Below, piece after piece: positions 54,702 through 64,000 of a DNA stretch of 64,000 bases. Position numbers and translations under genes: made by a program. Under the pieces are notes generated by a model. That model saw only the letters and a list, made by a program, of their open reading frames with translations, had not been told where the DNA came from and did not search any database. The stretch comes from Bedellia somnulentella. Lineage: Eukaryota; Arthropoda; Insecta; Lepidoptera; Bedelliidae. The stretch spans positions 9,143,608-9,207,607 of the forward strand of contig OY755191.1 of NCBI GenBank assembly GCA_963576735.1. Direction: 5' to 3'. Position 1 is the stretch's first letter. Each line of letters starts with the position of its first letter.

Positions 54702-54841
54702 TCTATTTTTCTATTTCTACATAAACGAAAATTTTTTTTTTTTTGTATCTTTGTACTTGAAACAAAATTAAAAATGGCCATCAGCACATAATTGTTATGT
54801 TACTTAGTTATTTAAAAGAGCCGAAACCAATTTATTGTAAA
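54702..54841 (+). repeat. Partial copy of the 558-bp tandem repeat, upstream of the LTR
   Basis: TCTATTTTTCTATTTCTACA to CCAATTTATTGTAAA matches the 3' part of 59128-59685, lacking a 37-base piece. Confidence 0.75.
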
Positions 54842-55048
54842 GTTAATTATAGTTAATTAAAGTTATTCATAAGTTCTGCTGACTTTTCGTCGGGACGCCT
54901 TCACAGTCAGAGGGGGAGACTGTAACAAGCACACTTTTAAAACTCGCGCCTTCTCAAATGACAGCCGATACATCCCGAACGCAGCGCCGAGTGTCTACGA
55001 ACAAGAACTAGTGACCGCTTCGGAGCCTATAAAAGCCGACGGCCGCCT

Positions 55049-55060
55049 TCGCTAGTTCAG
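55049..55060 (+). repeat. Target site duplication, left copy
   Basis: TCGCTAGTTCAG occurs here and at 58919-58930, on both sides of the LINE. Confidence 0.85.
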
Positions 55061-55074
55061 GTACACCATACAAT

Positions 55075-55764
55075 ATGGTTCTTATCATTCTTTCAAAGGA
55101 TGGTAAGGCCATATTCAATATCAAATCTATATGCCGCCTGTCCGGCATACGATTCGAGCCGCCTCACAAGCGGGAAGGCCCCGGACAATGTCACCGGTGC
55201 CAATTATACGGGCACTCGGCCCAAAACTGTCGCGCACGCCCTAGGTGTGTCAAATGCCTGGGTGACCACGCGACACCCCAATGTTCGCGGACCCGCGAGT
55301 CCATTGACCCGCCCGCATGTGTGCTCTGCAAGAGTGTAGGGCACACAGCAAATTATAAAGGGTGCCCCAAGGCACCCAAGGCAAAGAGCCAGAGGGGTAA
55401 AACCCTCTCCTCTCAGCCCGCCCCGCGCACCGCCGCGCGCCCCGCTGCTTCTCAGCCTGCGCCCGCGGCCGTAACACCATTGGTGCCCGCCCCCGCCCCC
55501 AAGGCTCTCACTAAGAGCTTCGCTGCGGCTATCTCAAAGCCTACAGCAATACCACCACCCGCCGCCCCAAAGACGCGCCCTACCCCTGCCCCTCAGGCAA
55601 AGCCCTCCGTGGGGCCTAACAACACCAACCCCATAGACATGGACCGCCTTCGCAGCTTCCTTAAGAAGCTAAAAGAGGCGGACGCCAACGGCGATATGAT
55701 CGCCAAACTCACCGCCTACTGCGACTACGAGGACATCGTAGCCGCCGTAGGCAAACCGTTCTAA
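55075..55764 (+). CDS. LINE ORF1 (nucleic-acid-binding, N-terminally truncated)
   Basis: Three Cys/His knuckles in a row: CHRCQLYGHSAQNC, CVKCLGDHATPQC and CVLCKSVGHTANYKGC. A long Pro/Ala-rich segment and a charged C-terminus follow. The reading continues upstream to the insertion point without a true start, because the element's 5' end is lost. ORF1 proteins of this type bind the element RNA. Confidence 0.85.
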   Translation: MVLIILSKDGKAIFNIKSICRLSGIRFEPPHKREGPGQCHRCQLYGHSAQNCRARPRCVKCLGDHATPQCSRTRESIDPPACVLCKSVGHTANYKGCPKAPKAKSQRGKTLSSQPAPRTAARPAASQPAPAAVTPLVPAPAPKALTKSFAAAISKPTAIPPPAAPKTRPTPAPQAKPSVGPNNTNPIDMDRLRSFLKKLKEADANGDMIAKLTAYCDYEDIVAAVGKPF

Positions 55765-55803
55765 ACGGTTACACCACACTAGCCCGCTTGTTTAGTAGTC
55801 TCA

Positions 55804-58659
55804 ATGGCTACACAAAGTAGGATAAAGCCCCATTCGCTAAACGTAGTTGTCTTCAATGCCGAAGGCAAAGTACGTTCTCACAAAGAGGAAATAGGCATGT
55901 TTCTGAGAGATCATAGTGTTGATGTCTTTCTTGTGCAGGAATCCTTTCTGAAACCTCGCACTAAGAATCCCAATATATCTAATTATAGACTCATACGGAC
56001 TGACCGACTAGGTAGGCCTGGAGGAGGCACACTCATATACTAGAAAAAGACACTACACTGTGTCGCACTCACTACACCCGCACTACAACACATGGAGGCC
56101 ACGACATGCCGTGTAAGCATGTCGGGGCATCCATCCATTGTCATTGCGTCAATTCATCAAACCGGCTCCCAAGAGGTGTTACGCACCGACTTGGAAGCCC
56201 TACTCGCGCTCGGTAGCTCGGTTATTTTGGCAGGCGATTTCAACTCCCACCATCTCAGTTGGAATTCAACCAGAACCTGTCGAAACGGCCGGCTATTAGA
56301 TGAATTTTCAGAAAGACTCGATTTCGAGATAATTGCCCCAATGACACCCACTCACTACCCAAACAATGTACTCTACACCCCCGGCATCATTGATTTGGCG
56401 CTTCTGCGTAACGTAACCTTACGGTTGCGTTCCGTAGAAGTTATACACGAACTTGAGTCGGATCACCGCCCAGTTCTACTGTCACTAGGCCCACCCGAAC
56501 ACACTCCGCCTGCCACTCGTCCCAGAATTAACTGGGCAAAATTGACGGACGGCTTACAAACTTACACATCGCCCCACCTCGACACAATTCCGGATGACAT
56601 CTCGTCACCGGACGACGCCCGCCGAGCTGTCTGTGCCTTAACAAAGCACCTCTCGGCGGTCGTACAAGACGCCACGTCGCAAGTCGTTGTCGATGACTAC
56701 CACCGCCAACGACTCCCCGATGACATCAAGGAACTTGTCACCGCGAAAAACCGTGCCTCTCGCGCATACGATTCTTTTCCCTCGCCTGATAACCGCTCTC
56801 GGCTGTGGGCTGCGAAGCGCGTCCTTCGGGAGCGCCTAGTCGAACACAGAGGGGAGCGGTGGGATAAGTTCCTTGGTGATATCCGTCCGTCCCATAACGC
56901 CTACTGGGACGTGGCGAGGGCGCACAAGTTGGACGGCACCGATCTTGGTCTTCCTCCCCTCACACAACCGAACGGCCTACCACCGGCCTTCGAAAACGAT
57001 GAGAAAGCGGAATGCCTGGCTGAGAGTCTGGAGAAGCAATGCTCTCCAAGCACTCAGCCATGCGACCCACTTCACATCGAGGCCGTTGACAAGTTAGTCA
57101 ACGACCGCGCCTCACTCCCTCTCCTCGATGATCTCGAACCGATCACCGAGGACGAGGTGAAAGACATCATTAAACACCTCAGACCCAGAAAGGCCCCGGG
57201 GCCCGACGGGCTGACTAACAGGGTCCTTAAGATCCTACAACAACACATCATCACACTACTCACAATCATACTTAACACATCACTCATACACGGCATCTTT
57301 CCAGATTCATGGAAAGATGCCGATGTGATAGGTATATTCAAAGTCGGAAAGCTCCGCACCGATCCCACGAGCTATAGGCCTATCAGCCTATTAAGCTCGT
57401 TAGGTAAGATCTATGAGCGACTAATCCTCGCTAGGATCAGACATTACTTGCACACTAGCGGCATTCAGATACACGAACAATTCGGGTTCAGGGCACAACA
57501 CTCATGCGTCCAACAAGCACATCGCTTTACCGAGCATGTGCTTGATGGATTCAATGACACTTACATCAAACAGACGAGCGCCGTCTTCTTTGACGTGGCG
57601 AAGGTATTTGACAAAGTCTGGCATAACGGTCTGCTATACAAGCTATACCAGATCGGTATGCCAGACAAGCTCGTGGCTATAGTCCGCGACTACTTGTCGG
57701 ATCGCCGATTCCGCTTCAGAGTGGAGGACGCCCACTCACAACACCACCCCATACACGCGGGAGTCCCACAGGGCTCCACGCTCTCACCCACACTCTTCAA
57801 TATATACACTAACGACATCCCGCGTACACCGCTGGTGGAGTTAGCACTATTTGCAGACGACACACTACTCTATACGAGTCACCAAAATCATAACTTCATA
57901 CGGCTTCGCCTTCAGCGAGCCGTAACACAACTCGGAGAGTGGTTCAGGAAGTGGCGGATCGAGGTTAATCCCTCCAAAAGCGCAGCCATGCTCTTTCGGA
58001 AGGGAGGCCCCTCACTTGACCCGCCGCCGCCTGTTCAACTCTTCGGCACAACTATTCCGTGGGTGAAAAAGACTAAATACCTCGGTATTGTCTTTGATTC
58101 CCGGCTTAGATGGACACACCACATCAGATACATTCGAAACAAAGCCTCATTCGTCCTGAATAGGCTATCACCGATGCTTTGTGCTCGCAGTAAGTTACCA
58201 CTGCGTCACAAAGTTACACTATACAAAACATGTATACGTTCGGTCCTCTCGTACGGTAGTGTTGCGTTCGCACACGCCAGAGAGGGCTTGATACACCGCC
58301 TCCAGGTGATACAAAATAGGTTCATGCGCAAGGCGGTAGGGGCGCCTTGGTATGTTAGGAACTATGATCTCCACAGAGACTTAGGACTCAATACAATCAA
58401 GGATCACTTCAAACAAATCACACGTAGATACTTTGATAGGATCCCTGATCACCCCAACCCCTTACTCCGAGCCTCGCTCGAATACACGATTTCCCCGGAC
58501 GCCGGGATTCGACGCCCACGTAGCGTGCTCTCGGATCCCGACGACGATATCACCCGCGAGCTCGAGGCCTCAGGGGCCACCGGCGCTCGCGGTCACACCA
58601 ACAACTATTACCACTCCCGACACCGACCCCGCCGGCGAGGTCGTAGAACTCAACACTAA
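55804..58659 (+). pseudogene. LINE ORF2 (endonuclease plus reverse transcriptase), one in-frame stop
   Basis: Endonuclease motifs VFNAEGK, VQESFLKP, AGDFNSHH and SDHRP are followed by RT motifs RPISLLSSLGKIYERL, FFDVAKVFDKVWH, GVPQGSTLSP and FADDTLLY. The frame is the same before and after one TAG at 56041-56043, which follows GGGTLIY; this is the only interruption. ORF2 starts 39 bases after the ORF1 stop. Confidence 0.88.
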
Positions 58660-59127
58660 CTTTAGAGTCACACCAGACTCAACTAGAGTCTATTTTATTT
58701 TATACTCACCCTATTCGACTTAGCTTAGGTACACTCCTTTGCCCCGCCAGGGCGGCCTTCAGCCGCCCGGCAAAAACAGCTAAGGTGACGCCGCATAGGC
58801 CGCAGGGCCAGCAGCACCGAACCGGTGGGGTTTTAGTCGGTACGAGTCCGACATACCCCCGTCGCTCGAGAGAGGAGAGGATCCATGAGGATTTCCCCAC
58901 CGTAAACAAAAAAAAAAATCGCTAGTTCAGTTGTGCTGTGTACGGCGTAGCTTCCACATCTCTGGAACTGCCTGGACCGGCTCAACGACCATACTGCTAG
59001 GGCATGCGTACGGAAGTACTTTGATTGTCGAATACTTTTCGGACCGTGCATTATAGTATAGTTTTGTTTACCAGCCTAAAATAAAGTTAGTGTTTTCGTA
59101 CAAAGTTGTTTAGTCTGCCCCACCACA

Positions 59128-60075
59128 CTACTTAATTTTGTGAAATAAATGCCTTTTTTATATTAGTATGATGACAATATTTTTTGTTAAGAAGACACAC
59201 TGACTAAAAAAACAGTTTAAGTTTTTTTTAACTTAAACACACAATTTTTGAAAGATCGAAATTTGGTTTATTTGAATAAAGAAATTAAAAGAATATTTCA
59301 TTTACTATATTTATAATTAGAATGTTTCACAAGAAAAATATATCAATTATTACTGATGTCAACAAGAAGAAAACGAAAATCTGCTACTGCAATTTAGTAA
59401 ATAACATAATCACTTGTTCCCGGCTATTCCCAGTAGTCTTACTGGATAGTCTTACCAGTAGGACTAATGGGATTTTTATTCCCAATAGTCTTACCAAAAG
59501 TAGAACATTGTCTATTTTTCTATTTCTACATAAACGATATTTTTTTTTGTATCTTTGTACTTGAAACAAAATTAAAAATGGCCATCAGCACATAATTGTT
59601 ATGTTACTTAGTTATTTAAAAGAGCCTGTTTGCTGCGTCACAGAGAAACCTACTGCGGTAAACACCGAAACCAATTTATTGTAAACTACTTAATTTTGTG
59701 AAATAAATGCCTTTTTTTATATTAGTATGATGACAATATTTTTTTGTTAAGAAGACACACTGACTAAAAAAACAGTTTAAGTTTTTTTCAACTTAAACAC
59801 ACAATTTTTGAAAGAACGAAATTTGGTTTATTTGAATAAAGAAATTAAAAGAATATTTCATTCACTATATTTATAATTAGAATGTTTCATAAGAAAAATA
59901 TATCAATTATTACTGATGTCAACAAGAAGAAAACGAAAATCTGTTACTGCAATTTAGTAAATAACATAATCACTTGTTCCCGGCTATTCCCAGTAGTCTT
60001 ACTGGATAGTCTTACCAGTAGGACTAATGGGATTTTTATTCCCAATAGTCTTACCAAAAGTAGAACATTGTCTAT
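59128..60075 (+). repeat. Tandem direct repeat, 558-bp unit
   Basis: CTACTTAATTTTGTGAAATA at 59128 recurs at 59686. The two units are almost identical for about 390 bases, to TAGAACATTGTCTAT (59515 and 60075), after which unit one continues into the TCTATTTCTAC block and unit two into the interior of the 8-bp-duplication element. The partial copy at 54702 completes a three-member array. Confidence 0.85.
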
Positions 60076-61149
60076 GGCGTATTTTTACCATTAGTCCTAC
60101 TTGACATTTGTTTTAAAAACATAGACCTCATAACTATTAGACATAGGCAGTACCTTATTAATATATTTAATACATACAACGCATACAACACTTGTTTGTA
60201 ATTTTCAGTTTTACTGATTTATTACTAAGGAATGTACATTTTAGACACAGAAATTATAACTTAAGCAGCTATAAAAACGTACGTAAATTTAACTTTCAAT
60301 TGAAGTACCAGGAACGCATTAACTACAAGTTGTTATGACTTATAAACTTGAAAATCTGTACAAATATTGTTCCGATGCTTAATTTATCTTACCTATTTTT
60401 ATGTCTGCTGTCTCTATGTCCAGAGGTCGACGTGATATTTTTCATGAATCAGGTTATTAATAGGGTTGTTGTGGTCGGATTGTTTGTTTGCGTAGGTCTC
60501 CCTTAAGGTTGAGTTAAGTCGTCGACTTCGTCGTGACAAAATTTTTGGGCAGCACAGAACTGGTTTTTATGGATATCTTTCGGAAAAGACTTTCTCCACC
60601 CGTGGACGTCTTTTGGTTAATTCTTCTGTCTGATTATTCTATAATTCTGATTTTGATAAACTCCATCTGATAATTTTGTGTAAAACCAATAAGCTTTTTT
60701 TGTTTATGCTGCTTTTAAGTTTATGCTACCCTGGTACTTTAAATACAAAAAATGACAAAAAATATACTATAAATACATAGTAATTTTACCTTTTGAGGAC
60801 TGTATTTTGGCGGAAAATATATTACAACCACAAACCTATTCCCATGTATATTGTAAATTATTTAGTTCATGGCAAATATACCTCAATAAAATATAATGTG
60901 AAAGGAAATCAGCCAAAAAAAATATTCGAATATAAATCGTACATTCAGTTCCACTAAGGAGGTATGTCTATTAATCTTATTTGGTCTACATAAAAGTTGG
61001 AACATTTAGAGGTACCAAAAAGTTTTGATTGGTTAGTAAGACTACTGGGAAATTATTTTCCCAATAGTCTTACTAGTAAGTCTATTGGGACAAAAAATCC
61101 CAATAGTCCTACTGGTAAGACTATCGAGTAAGACTACTGGGAATAGCCG
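59981..61149. mobile_element. Non-autonomous DNA element with 8-bp target duplication (hAT-like)
   Basis: Left end CGGCTATTCCCAGTAGTCTT and the inverted right end share about 52 bases with two or three mismatches. CTTGTTCC flanks it exactly on both sides (59973-59980, 61150-61157). Eight-base duplications fit hAT or a few other superfamilies. The interior (about 1.1 kb) has no transposase frame. A stray left end sits in the tandem unit at 59419-59515. Confidence 0.85.
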
Positions 61150-61157
61150 CTTGTTCC

Positions 61158-62166
61158 GGCTCGATCTAAGCGCTATTTCTTTCTCTTTTCATTTATTTCT
61201 TCGCACGCATGCTTGTAAGCATGTAATCAACCAATCCCTGGATAGATCCCGATGCGGCACCTCTGGCCGCCATGCCCGCCAATCCATACCATTCCGATGG
61301 AATGGTAACCGATTGCCATTGGATGTACATCCATCCGTTAAATGTAGTGGATACCACTCCATGCAGACCTACACATCCCTAGTACCAACCAATGTAAGCG
61401 CTGTGCATATGCACCTTTACAGTTCGCGGTCGAGCCATATTACGCGTTATATATTTCAAACAATACAGCGACTTCCTCAAGGTTATGATTTTCTCATTTT
61501 AACACGTAACTGTTGTTTATACACATACATAAATATACTATACTCTCGCCATTAATTCCTATTTGTATGTCTGCTAGGAAACTCGTCGCGCTGCATAGGA
61601 CTCTTTCATCTCTTGTCACTTTTATGGCCTCAAGTTTACAAATCTTCCTTTATAGCAGAAATGATGCATCTATTATCTTTTTCAATTTCGCACATTTTTA
61701 GTGTGTTGACAAGAATCAATGAAAGTTATATTGACTAATTGTTAACAGCATAGAAAAAAAAGATGAATATATTATATCGTTTAATTGTAATTTTTACAAC
61801 CATACTGCATAAGACAAAAGCACAAGATTCAAAAAGAGCTTACATGTAGATTTGATCTCAATAACAACATAGTATATATCACTAACACCTAATTAATGTT
61901 TCACATATGGAATACTTATACCTATTTTAATAGGACTAATACATTAAAATCGTACACCGATTGAGAAAGGTAACATTGAGATGGCATGGTTGTGAAAATT
62001 AAAACAATATTAGAAATAACCATAAAATGTCAAGCGTCTAAAAGACAATTGATAACAAAGTACCAATAAATAATACGAATATATATTTTTCTAAAATAAC
62101 TGTATATACAACAGATTGAGTGAGTGTAGGCTACAACAATATTCATGCTTCAAGTTAAATATGCGT
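61158..62166. other. Spacer downstream of succinyl-CoA ligase
   Basis: No gene seen. 61513-61640 has family C-like fragments (ACTCTCGCCATTAATTCC). The rest is AT-rich 3' UTR or intergenic DNA. Confidence 0.4.
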
Positions 62167-62382
62167 TTAGACAATTTCTAATCTCTTCATTTCTTTGAAG
62201 AGTTCTTGTCCCATTTTGGCTGGTGACCTTGTGACTATGACATTGGCCTTTTCTAAGGCTTTGATTTTGTCCATAGCACCTCCTTTGCCTCCTGAAATGA
62301 TGGCTCCAGCATGACCCATCCGCCTTCCAGGGGGTGCGGTCAGACCCGCGATGAATGACACCACTGGCTTGGCTTTTTGACC
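62167..62382 (-). CDS. Succinyl-CoA ligase alpha, last exon
   Basis: Acceptor ATTTTCAG ends at 62383; 71 codons plus [21 protein letters not shown] and the catalytic GHAGAI; ends RLEIV. The reading upstream of the acceptor is intron. Confidence 0.95.
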   Translation of the reverse strand, partial: GQKAKPVVSFIAGLTAPPGRRMGHAGAIISGGKGGAMDKIKALEKANVIVTRSPAKMGQELFKEMKRLEIV

Positions 62383-63538
62383 CTGAAAATATGGAATTTG
62401 GAGGTCACAATTGTGGTTCAAATGTTTAAACGTTGCAAACAACATGAATCAACAATGTTTATAATGGATGTGATCATTAAAATATATTTATATCTGCTGT
62501 TAAGTATGATTGAGATTTAAAACAATCTAATTAATACATCATTATATTATAGATGATTGATGTCTTACTTGATTTACTATATTGTATGGGCGAGGACAAA
62601 AATAATGTGTAGTTTACAAGTAAAATAAAGAAAAACTTGCTAATAGGTCTGGTTCATGATTTATCATGTATTGGTACTGCTTATTCACAATGATACTATG
62701 AAAATAAACTGGTATTACATTCCAAACCAAATTAAAAACAGGGATTTAATTACAACAATCAAATAATGAAATTAAATAAATGATGATAAAAAAGATTTTA
62801 AAAACCTGTCATATTGGAATATTTACCCTGGTCTGTAGAAGAAAATAATCAATTCATTTTTTTGTACATAATCTTTATAACGAATACGACATTTAAGAAT
62901 AGCTTTCTTTTAATTGTTTTTTAACTCCTAGGAGACAAGAAATATAAAATAAACTTTAACATTTAAAAAACAAATATGACTTACAAAAATATGTCCCAAT
63001 CATTGCATACTATAACTATATGCATGAAAAGGCTAGTATTATTTAAGTTGCTGCATTTGAATGAAAACTTTTAATTCTGTATTGCCACTATGCACATTAT
63101 AGCCTATGCACACTATTTAAAGCACATTATATAAAAAAACCGTTAAATTTGTGCTTACAAATTCATATAACCTTATAAGACTTCATCATCATCCAATAGG
63201 CATAAACTGTTGCATATAAGCCTCCCTAAAGATTTCTACAACAGCTGGTCCTGTGCTGCCCTCATCCCCCCACTCTTACCAAGTCATCAACTCAATTTAC
63301 AACTTTGTCAAAAAACTTTTTGGAAAACAATATTGGAGTTTAAAATCATCAAGCTTACCGTGTTGTACTGAGTCAGGTACTCTGAAGCGAGTTCCTCAGC
63401 ATTTCCTCCGATTTCACCGATGAGGATGATTCCCTTAGTCTCTGGGTCTTTGAGGAATACTTCCAGACAGTCAATGAAGTCGGTTCCGTTGAAGGGATCT
63501 CCACCGATACCCACACACAGAGTTTGGCCGAGGCCTAC
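62167..63538 (-). CDS. Succinyl-CoA ligase [ADP/GDP-forming] alpha subunit, last two exons
   Basis: The mitochondrial TCA-cycle enzyme that converts succinyl-CoA to succinate with nucleotide triphosphate synthesis; the alpha subunit carries the phosphohistidine and CoA site. Exons 63538-63359 and 62382-62167 join in phase 0 into 131 residues plus stop. The family motifs are [47 protein letters not shown] and GHAGAI, the last holding the catalytic His. Upstream exons lie beyond 64000. Frame and splice sites are intact. Confidence 0.95.
63183..63290 (+). repeat. Dispersed repeat fragment (family D) in a succinyl-CoA ligase intron
   Basis: TCATCATCCAATAGGCATAA and CAGCTGGTCCTGTGCTGCCC. Confidence 0.5.
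63359..63538 (-). CDS. Succinyl-CoA ligase alpha, penultimate exon
   Basis: Acceptor TTCCAG ends at 63539, donor GTAAGC follows codon 60; phase 0 both ends. [18 protein letters not shown] to SEYLTQYNT. Confidence 0.94.
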
Positions 63539-63726
63539 CTGGAATCAGAAATAGAAAAATATTTAAAGATACATTGTTAAGAAAATTTACAATATTTTAG
63601 GGGTATCAATATTATCAGGCTAAGAATCCAACTGAGCTGTTCAGAATATACTATAGGAAAGTCGGCTTCATTATTGAGCACAGAAAAAATTGCTCACTGT
63701 TATAAATGTCTACAAGAGCCGAAAAA

Positions 63727-63894
63727 TTTGATTTATGGATTTTTAGGCGATGCGGTTGGAGACTCATCACTAAAAACCTTTATTTTTACCATATTTTCCC
63801 TACTCAACTTCCAAAAGTGGCTGAGGAATTTCTAATTCCTTAGCTCTGGCTACCCCTTCTAGAGAAATATAGCCGTGAGTATTTGTATGTATGT
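63727..63894 (+). repeat. SINE-like family A copy, 5'-truncated, 13-bp target duplication
   Basis: AAGAGCCGAAAAA is found at 63714-63726 and again at 63895-63907. The copy starts within the body (TTTGATTTATGGATTTTTAG) and ends in TTTGTATGTATGT. In a succinyl-CoA ligase intron. Confidence 0.85.
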
Positions 63895-64000
63895 AAGAGC
63901 CGAAAAAACTTTAAAATTGAGTGACATTGCAGTACTTTTCTTTCTTAACATGTTTCTAATGTGCTCGTTAGTAAGCATGGTGGTTACGGAGGTTCTAATT

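Larger units (their letters stand above)
55061..58918 (+). mobile_element. Jockey-type LINE, 5'-truncated, nearly intact, with 12-bp target duplication
   Basis: It carries the end of ORF1, a 952-codon ORF2 interrupted by a single stop, a GC-rich 3' UTR and an A11 tail (58908-58918), between perfect 12-bp direct repeats. Its codon and base composition is far more GC-rich than the surroundings. 5' truncation plus A-tail plus target duplication is the hallmark of target-primed reverse transcription. Good preservation suggests a young insertion. Confidence 0.9.
54842..59127 (+). mobile_element. 3' end of an LTR retrotransposon, LTR interrupted by a LINE
   Basis: A purine run AGAGGGGGAGAC (54909-54920) directly precedes TGTAACAAGC at 54921, like a polypurine tract before a 3' LTR. 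The LTR continues through TATAAAA (55028-55034) to 55060, is broken by the LINE at 55061-58918, and resumes at 58931 through AATAAA (59080-59085) to about 59127 (CCACCACA). Joined LTR length about 340 bp. No internal genes or second LTR are seen; only about 80 internal bases remain. Confidence 0.65.

Noticed and set aside
54160..54791. Two ORFs (79 and 128 codons) upstream of the LTR
   Set aside because: AT-driven composition and no motif; partly made of the tandem repeat unit.

Overview
The window looks like a piece of an insect nuclear genome, most probably a moth or butterfly. It is AT-rich, its genes are split into short GC-richer exons with GT-AG introns, and it is packed with short retroposons, foldback elements and non-LTR retrotransposons. 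The Lepidoptera assignment is an inference from this repeat style; no search was possible.

Four split protein genes can be read by splicing. (1) Plus strand, 3440-12226: the last seven exons of guanine deaminase (purine catabolism); the first exon(s) lie outside the window or were not found. (2) Minus strand, 53552 down to 21223: a RhoGAP-domain gene in ten exons (455 codons, all phases agree). (3) Minus strand, 44739 down to 40425, inside the 17.4-kb third intron of the RhoGAP gene: a seven-exon, 897-residue gene joining a Mutator-like (MULE) transposase domain to a YqaJ/lambda-exonuclease-type nuclease domain. (4) Minus strand at the right edge, 63538 down to 62167: the last two exons of succinyl-CoA ligase alpha subunit (TCA cycle).

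Layout: 1-2822 degraded non-LTR retrotransposon; 3440-12226 guanine deaminase, its introns holding two terminal-inverted-repeat elements (3712-4330 and 7963-9425) and several SINE copies; 12227-18818 AT-rich and gene-free; 18819-21411 3' end of the RhoGAP gene with a possible alternative terminal exon; 21412-53552 RhoGAP introns with foldback elements, a decayed tandem array of an exon end (26288-27160), the nested MULE-YqaJ gene and a large inverted duplication (46194-48242); 54702-61157 a pile of elements (tandem 558-bp repeat, an LTR interrupted by a nearly intact Jockey-type LINE, and a 1.2-kb element with 8-bp target duplications); 62167-64000 succinyl-CoA ligase.

The commonest repeat is a ~240-bp SINE-like family ('family A' below): about 22 copies or fragments on both strands, with a (TATG)n-type tail and, where intact, 13-14-bp target duplications. 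The four genes show no sign of working together; they are ordinary eukaryotic neighbours, and the nested transposase-nuclease gene is the notable item.
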